A stretch of 64,000 bases of DNA from Collinsella intestinalis DSM 13280 (lineage in GTDB: Bacteria; Actinomycetota; Coriobacteriia; Coriobacteriales; Coriobacteriaceae). How positions within the stretch are numbered: position 1 is the stretch's first letter; every line of letters begins with the position of its first letter. The notes beneath the pieces were generated by a model. That model saw only the letters and a program-made list of their open reading frames with translations. It did no database searches and had not been told where the DNA came from. The DNA is taken from assembly GCF_000156175.1 (NCBI RefSeq), contig NZ_GG692710.1:478251-542250 (forward strand), given 5' to 3'. Position numbers and translations under genes: made by a program. Of this stretch, positions 46,803 through 55,751 are shown one piece after another.

Positions 46803-47339
46803 CTACTCCGTCTCGCCGGGCTTGGCGCCGCGGGCGAGCGCGTCCTGGTACTGCCTCATAGCGTGCATGCGCTGCTGCGGAAGCAGGCGCTCGAACATCG
46901 TCTTGCCGTGCAGATGGTCGATCTCGTGCTGCAGACACACGCAGAACAGGTCGCCGGCGGCCTCATAGCGAATGCACTCGCCCTCGAGGTTGTAGGCCTC
47001 GACCACCACGTGATCGGGACGGCGGATCTCGCAATTGATGCCCGGAATGGACAGGCAGCCCTCGTTGTAGGGCACGAGGTTGTCGGACTGCTCCACGATC
47101 ACGGGGTTGATGAGGACGTAGGGGTCGTAATCCTTCTCGGAGGTGTACTCGGTGTCCACGATGGCGAGCTGGATGGTCTCGCCCACCTGCGGGGCGGCCA
47201 GCCCGCAGCCACCGTTCTCGAACATCTGGACCTTCATGCGCTCAACCAGGGCCCGAAGGTCGGAATTGATCTCCTCGACCTCGGCGCACTCCTGGCGCAG
47301 ACGCGGGTCCGGCGACAGAACGATACCGTTGATCTCCAT
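46803..47339 (-). CDS. def: Peptide deformylase
   Basis: 178 residues from ATG 47339, with AAAGGAAGACC upstream. Removes N-formyl groups from new proteins. All three metal-site motifs are present: GCGLAAPQVG, EGCLSIPG (Cys ligand) and QHEIDHLHG (two His ligands and catalytic Glu). It is separated from priA by 255 bases containing a CTGTCCC inverted repeat, so def-fmt-rsmB may start from its own promoter. Confidence 0.96.
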   Translation of the reverse strand: MEINGIVLSPDPRLRQECAEVEEINSDLRALVERMKVQMFENGGCGLAAPQVGETIQLAIVDTEYTSEKDYDPYVLINPVIVEQSDNLVPYNEGCLSIPGINCEIRRPDHVVVEAYNLEGECIRYEAAGDLFCVCLQHEIDHLHGKTMFERLLPQQRMHAMRQYQDALARGAKPGETE

Positions 47340-47471
47340 GGTCTTCCTTTCGTACGCGGGCGCAAACCCGCACGTATTCACCGTGTTCTATAGTACCCGC
47401 ATTGCCCGCCGAGGTGATGGGCGATATGTGCGCGCGAAGCATCTCCACCGGCCCCGCAGGCGCGAATTGCG

Positions 47472-47586
47472 CAAATGGGGACAGGTACAAATTGAGACAT
47501 TCTGCCGTTTACGAGTGGTGCTCAGCTGTCTACCCCGTGGACGAGCGGCGTTTTGAAATGTCTCAATTTGTACCTGTCCCCATTTG
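47472..47586. repeat. CTGTCCC-family inverted-repeat element between priA and def
   Basis: Thirty-base perfect inverted arms (47472-47501 and 47557-47586) with a 55-base centre. Each arm contains TCAATTTGTACCTGTCCCCA or its complement. Arm pairing would form a very stable hairpin. At 115 bases with long perfect ends it looks like a miniature mobile element. Confidence 0.85.
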
Positions 47587-47593
47587 GAACACG

Positions 47594-50119
47594 CTACATG
47601 AGGTCGTAGGCGTCGACGTCGACGGCGATGCTCACGCCGGGACGCGTGCCGGCGCGCGAGACCGCCGCGGAAAGAGCCCCGGATAGGTCGCAGTTGAGCG
47701 GCGCCTTGACGACGATGTGGAAACGATACCGGTCCTTGGCCCGCTCGATCACACACGGCGTGGGGCCCAAAATCTGCGGGCGGCTCAGCAGCTCGCGAGA
47801 CGAAAACTCAACGCCGGCACTCCCCGTCTCGACCACCGGGCGCAGCATGGGCGCCGCGTCCAAGCCAAACTCGACACGCAGTTCCTCTGCAATGCGCATG
47901 ACCAGACCTCGAGCCGCGCGCTCATCTTTGCCCCACACCAGCACGTTGGCGAGCCGCACATACGGCGGGTACAGGGCCTCACGGCGCATGCCAAGGTCGT
48001 GCTCCGTGAACACAGAGCGGTCGTGCGTCTTGACCGCGCGGATGACCGGCTCATCGGGCAGGTACGTCTGGATGATCACGCGACCCGGGGCCTCTCCGCG
48101 ACCGGCGCGACCGGCAACCTGTTCGAGCAGATCGAACGCGCGCTCCCCCGCACGAAAATCGGGCATCTTGAGGGCGTAGTCGGCGTTGATCACGCCCACG
48201 AGCGTCACCTCGGGAAAATCAAGGCCCTTGGCGATCATCTGCGTGCCGAGCAGAACCGCGCACTCGGCGGCGTCGAACTGCTCGAGCAGCTTTTGATGCG
48301 CGCCCTTGGTGCGCGTCGAATCGGCGTCCATGCGAATCACCGCCACGTCCTCGGGCAACAGCGCTCGCAGGGCGTCCTCAACCTGCTGGGTTCCCAGCCC
48401 CATTTTGGCGAGGTAGCGACTCCCACACTTGGGGCAAGCGCTGCCGTACTCGGGGTACGGCCGCACGCGATACGAGGAACCGCAGGTGTGACACTCGAGC
48501 GTGTGGGTGCGCTCATGGTAGGTGAGCGCCGTGGAGCAGTGTTTGCACGTGGGAACGCACCCGCACTCCCGGCACATGAGGAAGCTCGCAAACCCACGTC
48601 GGTTATGGAGCAGCACGGCCTTTTGGCGCCTCTCCACGACCTCGTCGAGCGCATCGAGCAGGGGCTTCGAGAAAATCGAACGGCTGCCGGAGGCGAACTC
48701 GCGCCTCAGGTCGGCAACGATGACCTCGGGAAGGCGCGCCGTACCGGGGCGCTCGGGCATCTCGACCCGGGTCCAGCGGGCACCCCCGTGGCCACCGGCC
48801 TCACAGCGGGCGAGCGCCTCGGCCGACGGCGTGGCGGACCCCAGCACCAAGGCGCACCCATGGAGCTGCGCCAACTTGGCAGCCACCTCGCGCGCATGGT
48901 AGCGCGGGCTACTTCCTTGTTTGTAGCTCTGCTCATGCTCCTCATCGATGACGATGAGGCCGAGATCGGCAAGCGGGCAGAAGAGCGCCGAGCGGGCGCC
49001 CACCACAACGCGGGCCGCACCCGAACGAACCATATCCCACTGGTCGAGGCGCTCACCCGCGGAAAGGCGCGAGTGAAACACCGCCACCGCGTCGCCGAAA
49101 CGTGAGCGGAAGCGACCAACAGTCTGCGCCGTGAGCGAGATCTCGGGCACGAGCACGCAGGCCGAGCGACCATGTGCCAGAACGCGCTCGATGGCGGTCA
49201 GATACACCTCGGTCTTGCCCGAACCGGTCACGCCGTCCACCAGGACCACGTCACCGGACGCGGCCTCGGTCGCCCGCGCGATCGCGTCGAGGGCGTTTTG
49301 CTGCCCAGCCGTGAGCTCTTTGGGCGCGGATGCGTTCGCGGAGGAAAGCGTGGTGGAACCCTCGCATCCGCGCCAGCTGCGGCGCTCCTCCACCGTCACC
49401 ACGCCGCGCTTCTCGAGCGAGCGGATCGTGGCGGACAGGTCGCCGTTCATGAGATTGAGTTCGCGCGTGGTGACCGGACCGCAGGAAAGCGCATCGATGA
49501 GCTGGCGCTGGCGCACCGCACGCTCGGCGGGTTCGAACGACCGTCCCTCCTCGGTGAGACTCACCCAACGCACGGTAACGGACGTGACGGTCGGCGGTTC
49601 ATACGCATACGAGCCGTCTTCCCGCCGCACGACCTTGCCGGCACCGCCCGGGGGCAGCAGCAGGCGCAGGCACTCGGAAAGCGGTGCCACATATTCGCGG
49701 CTCATCCAAAACGCGAGCTCGGCAGAGGCGGCAGAGAACGCCGGGGCGGCAACGACCTCGCGAACAGGCTTGATGCGGAATGGCTCGAGACCTTCCGCGC
49801 CCGGGAGCTTTCCCAGCGACTCGGAGCGCGCGACAACGTACCCCGCCTCGACGCGCCGACCAAACGGAACGAGAACTGTGGCGCCCACCTGGCAGACCCC
49901 ATCAAGAGCGAGGGGCACCCCATACGCAAAGGGCTCGGACAGCGCCCGCGCCGGAATGTCGATCACCACGGAGACATAGCCTAAAACGGGCCCGGACACT
50001 ACCGGCGCACCGTCTCCCCCGGGCGCCGCCCCTCCCAGGGGGCAAAGGGCGCCCGCTTGCGCAGACGCCCCCTGATCGGCCGTATTCAGTTCGGGAAAGA
50101 GCGAATCCTGGCCCCTCAT
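47594..50119 (-). CDS. priA: Primosomal replication helicase PriA
   Basis: 841 residues from ATG 50119, 11 bases after the metK stop; longer starts read into metK. PriA reloads the replisome at stalled forks. Order: N-terminal DNA-binding domain (VVIDIPARALSEPFAYGVP), Walker A DGVTGSGKTE, DEEHEQSYKQ, and the zinc region with CRECGCVPTCKHC and CHTCGSSY followed by CPKCG. GRAGRGEAPGRVIIQT is motif VI. All eight zinc-site cysteines appear present, and the helicase motifs are complete. Confidence 0.94.
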   Translation of the reverse strand: MRGQDSLFPELNTADQGASAQAGALCPLGGAAPGGDGAPVVSGPVLGYVSVVIDIPARALSEPFAYGVPLALDGVCQVGATVLVPFGRRVEAGYVVARSESLGKLPGAEGLEPFRIKPVREVVAAPAFSAASAELAFWMSREYVAPLSECLRLLLPPGGAGKVVRREDGSYAYEPPTVTSVTVRWVSLTEEGRSFEPAERAVRQRQLIDALSCGPVTTRELNLMNGDLSATIRSLEKRGVVTVEERRSWRGCEGSTTLSSANASAPKELTAGQQNALDAIARATEAASGDVVLVDGVTGSGKTEVYLTAIERVLAHGRSACVLVPEISLTAQTVGRFRSRFGDAVAVFHSRLSAGERLDQWDMVRSGAARVVVGARSALFCPLADLGLIVIDEEHEQSYKQGSSPRYHAREVAAKLAQLHGCALVLGSATPSAEALARCEAGGHGGARWTRVEMPERPGTARLPEVIVADLRREFASGSRSIFSKPLLDALDEVVERRQKAVLLHNRRGFASFLMCRECGCVPTCKHCSTALTYHERTHTLECHTCGSSYRVRPYPEYGSACPKCGSRYLAKMGLGTQQVEDALRALLPEDVAVIRMDADSTRTKGAHQKLLEQFDAAECAVLLGTQMIAKGLDFPEVTLVGVINADYALKMPDFRAGERAFDLLEQVAGRAGRGEAPGRVIIQTYLPDEPVIRAVKTHDRSVFTEHDLGMRREALYPPYVRLANVLVWGKDERAARGLVMRIAEELRVEFGLDAAPMLRPVVETGSAGVEFSSRELLSRPQILGPTPCVIERAKDRYRFHIVVKAPLNCDLSGALSAAVSRAGTRPGVSIAVDVDAYDLM

Positions 50120-50129
50120 GCGAAATTGG

Positions 50130-51437
50130 CTACTCGGCCAGCCCGCAGGCGGCGCGGAGCTCCGCCACACGGTCGGTGCGCTCCCAGGTGAAGTCCGCGT
50201 CCTCACGGCCAAAGTGACCGTAGGCAGCCGTCTTCTCGTAGATGGGACGGCGCAGGTCCAGGTCGCGGATGATCGCGCCCGGGCGCAGGTCGAACACGCG
50301 CTTGACGGCCTCGGTGATCGTGGCCTCATCGACGCGTCCGGTGCCGAACGTATCGACCATGATGGACAGCGGATAGCTCACGCCGATGGCGTAGGCGAGC
50401 TCGATCTCGCAACGCTCGGCCAAGCCGGCGGCGACCACGTTTTTGGCCACCCAACGGGCGGCGTACGCGGCGGAACGGTCCACCTTGGTGCAGTCCTTGC
50501 CCGAGAAGGCACCGCCGCCGTGGCGGCCCATGCCGCCGTAGGTGTCGACGATGATCTTGCGGCCGGTGAGGCCGGTGTCGCCCATAGGGCCGCCTACCAC
50601 GAAGCGACCGGTGGGGTTCACATAGAGGTCCGCGCCCTCCCAGGAGATGCCGGCGGCCTCCATGACGGGCGCAATCACGTGCTCGCGCATGTCGGCCTCG
50701 ATGATGGACATGTCCTCGATCTCGGGCGCATGCTGCGTGGAGATGACGATGGTCTCGACGGCGACGGGCTTGCCGCCCTCGTAGCGCACGGTGACCTGGG
50801 TCTTGCCGTCGGGGCGCAGGTACGGCAACGTGCCATCGTGGCGCACCGCGGCGAGACGCTCGGCCAGACGGCTGGACAGGTAGTGCGGCATGGGCATGAG
50901 CGTGGGGGTCTCGTTGGACGCGTAGCCGAACATCATGCCCTGGTCGCCCGCGCCGATGAGGTCGAGCGGGTCGGTGGTGCGGCCGGCCTGGGCGTCGAAG
51001 GACTCGTCCACGCCCTGCGCGATGTCGGGGCTCTGCTCGTGAATGAGGTTGAGCACGCCGCAGGTGTCGCAGTCAAAGCCGAACTTGGCGCGGTCGTACC
51101 CGATGCGGCGGATGACCTCGCGTGCGATGTTCTGAACGTCGATATAGGCCTCGGTGCGAATCTCGCCGGCAACGATCACGGTGCCGGTGGTGACAAAGGT
51201 CTCGCAGGCGCAGCGGACGTTCTCGAGCTTGGCGGGCTGGCCGTTGGGCGCCACGTAGCCCTTGGCCTCGAGCTCGGCCTCCTTGGCCAGAATGGCGTCG
51301 AGCACGGCGTCGGAGATCTGGTCCGCGATCTTGTCGGGATGGCCCTCGGTGACCGACTCGGAGGTGAAGACGAAGGAATCTGCGCCAAAGTCGGTGGCGC
51401 GAGCCGGTTCCGTGGTGGAACGATTCTCAGTTGGCAT
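50130..51437 (-). CDS. metK: S-adenosylmethionine synthetase
   Basis: 435 residues from ATG 51437, which has AAAGGGG upstream; the frame extends five codons further without a better site. Makes SAM from methionine and ATP. Signatures: [20 protein letters not shown], the [12 protein letters not shown] hexapeptide region and [19 protein letters not shown]. About 35 residues longer than most MetK. Its product is the methyl donor for RsmB in the same run. No SAM riboswitch is visible; a seven-base hairpin at 51460-51486 and a TACAAT -10 candidate (51501-51506) lie in the leader. Confidence 0.96.
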   Translation of the reverse strand: MPTENRSTTEPARATDFGADSFVFTSESVTEGHPDKIADQISDAVLDAILAKEAELEAKGYVAPNGQPAKLENVRCACETFVTTGTVIVAGEIRTEAYIDVQNIAREVIRRIGYDRAKFGFDCDTCGVLNLIHEQSPDIAQGVDESFDAQAGRTTDPLDLIGAGDQGMMFGYASNETPTLMPMPHYLSSRLAERLAAVRHDGTLPYLRPDGKTQVTVRYEGGKPVAVETIVISTQHAPEIEDMSIIEADMREHVIAPVMEAAGISWEGADLYVNPTGRFVVGGPMGDTGLTGRKIIVDTYGGMGRHGGGAFSGKDCTKVDRSAAYAARWVAKNVVAAGLAERCEIELAYAIGVSYPLSIMVDTFGTGRVDEATITEAVKRVFDLRPGAIIRDLDLRRPIYEKTAAYGHFGREDADFTWERTDRVAELRAACGLAE

Positions 51438-51500
51438 AGGTGCCCCTTTCATGATTGAACCCGGCGACCGTTACCATTCCGCCGGGCATGTAGCTGATAG

Positions 51501-51506
51501 ATTGTA
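51501..51506 (-). promoter_or_regulatory. Candidate -10 box of metK
   Basis: TACAAT on the minus strand, 64 bases before the metK start, followed by the leader hairpin CCCGGCG/CGCCGGG. No clear -35. Weak evidence. Confidence 0.4.
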
Positions 51507-51600
51507 CCGCTCCGTGCCAAATCGCGCCCACGCGCCGAAAAAGCACACTGTAAATTGACGAAAGTCCAAGCGCCTGAACACCTACGTCACCGAAACTCGT

Positions 51601-51834
51601 CTAGGCGATGCAATTCTCGTACAGCTCCTCCGGAGCGATATCGATATCCCCGGGCCACACCGCGGTACCACAGTCAATCGAAACAGTCTTGAAAAAAGAT
51701 AGCGAGGCAAGGTGCTCCCAAGGCCCCTTGCCAATCAGAGGCTTCATGTCGTAGATGCCGCTCTTTCCATCCTCGAACACAAGGCTCAGGGTGAAATCGT
51801 TATTGGCGACGACCGATGCAACGTCGAAATACAT
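51601..51834 (-). CDS. DUF2442-domain protein
   Basis: 77 residues. The DUF2442 pattern is recognisable: VVANNDFTLSLVFEDGKSGI, KPLIGKGPWEHL and a FFKTVSID strand with WPGDIDIAPEELYE. Many such proteins lie next to RelE-like or DUF4160 toxins; no partner is visible here, so it stands alone. AAGGAGGG precedes the ATG. The 230 bases upstream up to gltX hold nothing else. Confidence 0.75.
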   Translation of the reverse strand: MYFDVASVVANNDFTLSLVFEDGKSGIYDMKPLIGKGPWEHLASLSFFKTVSIDCGTAVWPGDIDIAPEELYENCIA

Positions 51835-52022
51835 GATGGCCCTCCTTTCAGGACCTTCATGTTATCGAAGGGGGTCAATGCGGTAAAGTTCCTCCCTCCT
51901 GCTCGAAAGTTCCCAATTCGCTCGAAGCTCACTGTCACACCTGACCCCAGGCCCGAATGTGGCAACATCCCTAGACGCCTCGAAAGCAATGCGCGCTCCG
52001 GATAAGACAACTTGCCATGTCC

Positions 52023-52028
52023 TATAAT
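52023..52028 (+). promoter_or_regulatory. -10 box of gltX
   Basis: A perfect TATAAT 40 bases before the gltX start. The hexamer 17 bases upstream is poor (GGATAA). Confidence 0.5.
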
Positions 52029-52067
52029 GAATCAAATTGACCCGACCAAATCACAAGGAGCATGAGT

Positions 52068-53543
52068 ATGAGCGATTCCGTCCGCGTCCGCTTTGCGCCC
52101 TCGCCCACCGGCAAGCTGCACATCGGCGGCGCCCGCACCGCCATCTACAACTGGGCCTTCGCCCGTGCCAACGGCGGCACCTTCATCCTGCGCATCGACG
52201 ACACCGACCCGACCCGCTCCACCGACGAGAACACCCAGATCATCCTGCGCGCCATGCGCTGGCTTGGCCTCGACTGGGACGAGGGCCCCGAGGTCGGCGG
52301 CGATTTTGGCCCCTACTCCCAGACCGAGCGACTGGATCTTTACAAGCAGACCGCCGAGCGCCTGCTCGCAGAGGGTAAGGCCTATCCCTGCTTCTGCACG
52401 CCCGAGCAACTGGCCGCCGACCGCGAGGCCGCCCAGGCCCGCAAGGACCCGTTCCAGGGTTACCAGCGCCGTTGCCGCGACCTCACGCCGGAGGAGGCCC
52501 AGGCCCGCATCGACGCCGGCGAGCCCTACGTTCTGCGCATCAAGGTGCCCGAGAACCGCGGCAACGTTGTGATCAACGACGCCGTCCATGGTGAGGTCAC
52601 CTTCGACGCCAAGGAGCTCGACGACTTCGTCCTCTTCCGCTCCGACGGTACCCCCACCTACAACTTCGCCACCGTGGTGGACGACGCGCTCATGGGCATC
52701 ACCCACGTCATCCGCGGTGACGACCACCTCTCCAACACCCCTCGCCAGGTCATGGTCTACGAGGCCATGGGCGCGCCGGTGCCCACCTTCGCCCACATCT
52801 CCATGATCTTGGGCGCCGACGGCAAGAAGCTCTCCAAGCGCCACGGCGCCACCTCCGTAGAGGAGTATCGCGATGCCGGCTACCTGTCCGACGCCTTTGT
52901 GAACTACCTGGCGCTGCTCGGCTGGTCGCTCGACGGCGAGACCACGGTCATCCCGCGCGACGTGCTCGCCAGCAAGTTCAGTCTGGACCGCATCTCCAAG
53001 AACCCGGCGACCTTCGACCCCAAGAAGCTCGACTGGATGAACGCCGAGTACATCAACGCGATGGATGACAAGACCTTTGCCGACGAGATCATGCTGCCCC
53101 AGCTCATCGAGGCCGGCCTGATCGACGAGGGCTTCGAGGCTGACGAGGCCTGGGTGGATGCCCTCGCCGCCATCGTTCGCCCGCGCACCAAGATGCCCGC
53201 CGACGCCGCCACCGTTGCAGCGCCCGTCTTCAAGACCGCCGAGACGCTCGAGTACGACGAGAAGTCCGTGGCCAAGGGCCTCGCCAAGGAGGGTCTGGGC
53301 GCCGTGCTCGACGCCGCCAAGACCGCGCTCGAAGCCGTAACGGACTGGACGCCAGAGAACATCGACGCCGCCCTCGAGCCGCTGCCCGAGGCGCTCGACG
53401 TGAAGAAGCGTCTCGTCTTCGGCGCCGTGCGCGTGGCCGAGTGCGGCAACATGGTGAGCCCGCCGCTGGGCGAGACCATGGCGCTCATCGGCCGCGACGA
53501 CTGCCTCGCCCGCATCGACCGCGCCCGTCCGATGGCGCTCTAG
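52068..53543 (+). CDS. gltX: Glutamyl-tRNA synthetase
   Basis: 491 residues. Of two ATGs six bases apart I prefer 52068 because AAGGAG is seven bases away; it is only one base from 52062. Class I synthetase with the HIGH-like motif PTGKLHIGGAR near the N-terminus and the KLSKRHG signature near residue 255. No zinc-binding CxCx pattern stands out. Discriminating and non-discriminating forms cannot be told apart by eye. A long GC hairpin follows. Confidence 0.95.
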   Translation: MSDSVRVRFAPSPTGKLHIGGARTAIYNWAFARANGGTFILRIDDTDPTRSTDENTQIILRAMRWLGLDWDEGPEVGGDFGPYSQTERLDLYKQTAERLLAEGKAYPCFCTPEQLAADREAAQARKDPFQGYQRRCRDLTPEEAQARIDAGEPYVLRIKVPENRGNVVINDAVHGEVTFDAKELDDFVLFRSDGTPTYNFATVVDDALMGITHVIRGDDHLSNTPRQVMVYEAMGAPVPTFAHISMILGADGKKLSKRHGATSVEEYRDAGYLSDAFVNYLALLGWSLDGETTVIPRDVLASKFSLDRISKNPATFDPKKLDWMNAEYINAMDDKTFADEIMLPQLIEAGLIDEGFEADEAWVDALAAIVRPRTKMPADAATVAAPVFKTAETLEYDEKSVAKGLAKEGLGAVLDAAKTALEAVTDWTPENIDAALEPLPEALDVKKRLVFGAVRVAECGNMVSPPLGETMALIGRDDCLARIDRARPMAL

Positions 53544-53554
53544 TCGACCTGACC

Positions 53555-53627
53555 GGGCCGGCTCCCATCCCCCTTCGCTCAGCCTTGCGCTGCTCAGAAA
53601 TCGCTCAGGGGGAATGGGGGCCGGCCC
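53555..53627 (+). terminator. Large imperfect hairpin after gltX
   Basis: GGGCCGGC (53555-53562) pairs with GCCGGCCC (53620-53627), extended by CCCAT/ATGGG and a C5/G5 stretch. The loop has three GCTCAG repeats. There is no T-run, so it is a terminator candidate only. Confidence 0.5.
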
Positions 53628-53935
53628 AACGTTTATCCGGCCCAAGCCATCGAGCGGCCGCGGATGCCGCGGTGTTGAACATGCACTGAGATCCCACCGG
53701 ATTATCACCGAGATATAACCAAAGTCACATTCCGAGGGCCTATTTTGTGACTTTGGTTGCCCCTCAGGGGGCGTCGTGTGACTTTGTTGCCTTTGGCGCG
53801 CCTGGCGTGAGGGCGACGAGACTCTGGCAGCCAGGTGAACCCCCTCGTGATGGGCCCGCATGTGACACGAGTGGGTACCATGTAAACGAACAGCGCCTCT
53901 TTAAACGAATAGAGCCTCTTCGAACGGAGCCCAAC
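53628..53935 (+). other. Repeat-rich leader upstream of the serine dehydratase gene
   Basis: About 310 bases with no separate gene. Contains a 13-base inverted repeat (AACCAAAGTCACA at 53717-53729 and its complement at 53746-53758), a third TGTGACTTTG at about 53777, and a 19-base tandem duplication at 53883-53920 (TAAACGAACAGCGCCTCTT and TAAACGAATAGAGCCTCTT) just before the ribosome site. Confidence 0.6.
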
Positions 53936-55552
53936 ATGCCCGCAAAGCCGCAATCGTTTGCCACCACCTCCGCGTTCGAGGTGCTCGGCCCCATCATGGT
54001 GGGACCCTCGTCCTCGCATACCGCCGGGGCCCTGCGCTGCGCGCAGGTCGCCGCATCGCTGCTCGACGGGCGCATTATGCGCGTCACCTTCACCCTGTGG
54101 AACAGCTTCGCCCACACCTACAAAGGGCACGGCACCAACCGCGCGCTCGTTGCAGGCGTGCTCGGACTCGACACCGACGACGAGCGCATCCGAGACGCGT
54201 TCACCCTGGCGGAGGAGCGCGGACTCGCCTATGAGTTCGTCATCGGCGGAGATGACGCGTCAATCCACCCCAACACCGTCGACATCCACCTCGAGAGCGA
54301 GACCGGCTCCATGGCGGACGTCCGCGGCGAGAGCCTCGGCGGCGGAAAGATGCGTATCAGCGCCATCAACGGCGTACACGTCGAGATCTCGGGCCTGTAC
54401 ACCACGCTCTTCGTCGCGCACCGCGACGCCCCCGGAGCGCTCGCATCGCTTACCGGCGCACTCGCCCAGGCGCAGATGAACATCGCCTTTTGCCGCACGT
54501 ACCGCACGGAGGCGGGCGGCCAGGCGTATTCCGTCTTCGAGACCGACGGTGCTCCCCAACGCGACGTGCTACCCATCGTGCGCGCGCTCGATCTAGTGAA
54601 TTACGCGACCTTCATCGAGCTGCCCGGATCGTTGACCGCGCTCGGACCCGGAATCTCGGTCCCCGACCTCTTCGACGACGCCGAGCAGTTACTCGCCGCA
54701 TGCCGCGAGCTGAACATGAACATCGGCGGCGTCATGCGCGTGCGCGAGAAGCGGATGGTCGGTGCCGAACGAGCCGCCGCGAATATGCGCCGCGTAATCG
54801 AGGTCATGCGCGACGAGACCACCGCCACGCTCGCCCAGCCGCAACGCTCCCTCGGCGGATTCCTCAATGGCGAGGCGCGGCGAGTGGACCAAAATAGAGC
54901 GCTGTATGCGCCGAGCCTTCTTGGTTGCACCCTCACCGAGGCGGCGGCGCGCGCCATGGCCGTTCTCGAGCGCTCCGCCACCATGGGAGTCATCGTGGCA
55001 GCCCCCACTGCGGGCTCCGCCGGCGTCGTCCCCGGCTGCGTCCTCGCCGTGGCACCCTTGCTCGCCCAGGGTAGGGATGAGATAGACGAGATAATCGCCG
55101 AGGCGCTATACTGCGCCGCTGCCGTGGGCCTCATCCTCTCCACAACCGCATGCGTCGCCGGCGCCGAGGGCGGTTGTCAGGCCGAGGTCGGCTCCGCTGC
55201 AGCCATGGCCGCAGCCGCGCTCGTGCAGATGCACGGCGGTACGCCGGAGCAGGCACTCGATGCCGCCACCATAACCATCTCCAACATGCTCGGCCTGGTA
55301 TGCGACCCGGTGGGCGGCCTTGTGGAGGTCCCCTGCCAGGCTCGCAACGCCCAGGGTGTTGCCGCCGCATTCACGGGTGCCCAGCTCGCTTTGTCTGGAG
55401 TACGGTCGCTCGTTCCCTTCGATGAGATGGCCGCCGTCATGTTGCAGGTAGGACATGCGCTTCCCACGACCCTGCGCGAAACGGCAAAGGGAGGCATCGC
55501 CACCGCCCCCAGCGCCCTGTCCGCCTGCGCACGTTGCGGCATGTGCTCCTAG
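53936..55552 (+). CDS. sdaA: L-serine dehydratase, iron-sulfur type, beta and alpha parts in one chain
   Basis: 538 residues from ATG 53936 (GGAG nine bases upstream). Deaminates L-serine to pyruvate and ammonia with a 4Fe-4S cluster. The beta part (FEVLGPIMVGPSSSHTAGAL) is followed by an ACT domain (LFVAHRDAPGALASLTGAL) and then the alpha part with VAAPTAGSAGVVPG and cluster cysteines in ACVAGAEGGCQAEVGS and the final CARCGMCS. Bacillus and Clostridium split these into two chains; E. coli-type enzymes are fused but usually lack an ACT domain in this position. The repeats upstream suggest regulation. Confidence 0.92.
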   Translation: MPAKPQSFATTSAFEVLGPIMVGPSSSHTAGALRCAQVAASLLDGRIMRVTFTLWNSFAHTYKGHGTNRALVAGVLGLDTDDERIRDAFTLAEERGLAYEFVIGGDDASIHPNTVDIHLESETGSMADVRGESLGGGKMRISAINGVHVEISGLYTTLFVAHRDAPGALASLTGALAQAQMNIAFCRTYRTEAGGQAYSVFETDGAPQRDVLPIVRALDLVNYATFIELPGSLTALGPGISVPDLFDDAEQLLAACRELNMNIGGVMRVREKRMVGAERAAANMRRVIEVMRDETTATLAQPQRSLGGFLNGEARRVDQNRALYAPSLLGCTLTEAAARAMAVLERSATMGVIVAAPTAGSAGVVPGCVLAVAPLLAQGRDEIDEIIAEALYCAAAVGLILSTTACVAGAEGGCQAEVGSAAAMAAAALVQMHGGTPEQALDAATITISNMLGLVCDPVGGLVEVPCQARNAQGVAAAFTGAQLALSGVRSLVPFDEMAAVMLQVGHALPTTLRETAKGGIATAPSALSACARCGMCS

Positions 55553-55574
55553 CGCACCTCAAATGAGGACTCGC

Positions 55575-55665
55575 CTCAATTGGGGACAGGCACAAATTGA
55601 GACACACCTTGAGGCCTGAGGCGTTTCGCCGAAAAGGCCTCAATTTGTGCCTGTCCCCAATTGAG
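55575..55665. repeat. CTGTCCC-family inverted-repeat element after sdaA
   Basis: Twenty-seven-base perfect inverted arms (55575-55601 and 55639-55665) with a 37-base centre. Arms carry CTCAATTTGTGCCTGTCCCC. A second inverted pair inside (TTGAGGCCT/AGGCCTCAA) allows an alternative fold. It lies 23 bases after the sdaA stop and might also act in termination. Confidence 0.85.
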
Positions 55666-55751
55666 ACATGACACATCTGTCATGGGCTGCAGCGCGTCCG
55701 CACGGCGCGCTATAATGGCGAAACGCCGATTTACCTGTGAAAGAGCAACAT

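Noticed and set aside
47472..47586. CRISPR-like repeat
   Set aside because: Single inverted pair and no direct repeat-spacer periodicity.
51438..51600. SAM riboswitch before metK
   Set aside because: Only a simple seven-base hairpin is visible; no SAM-I core or T-run.
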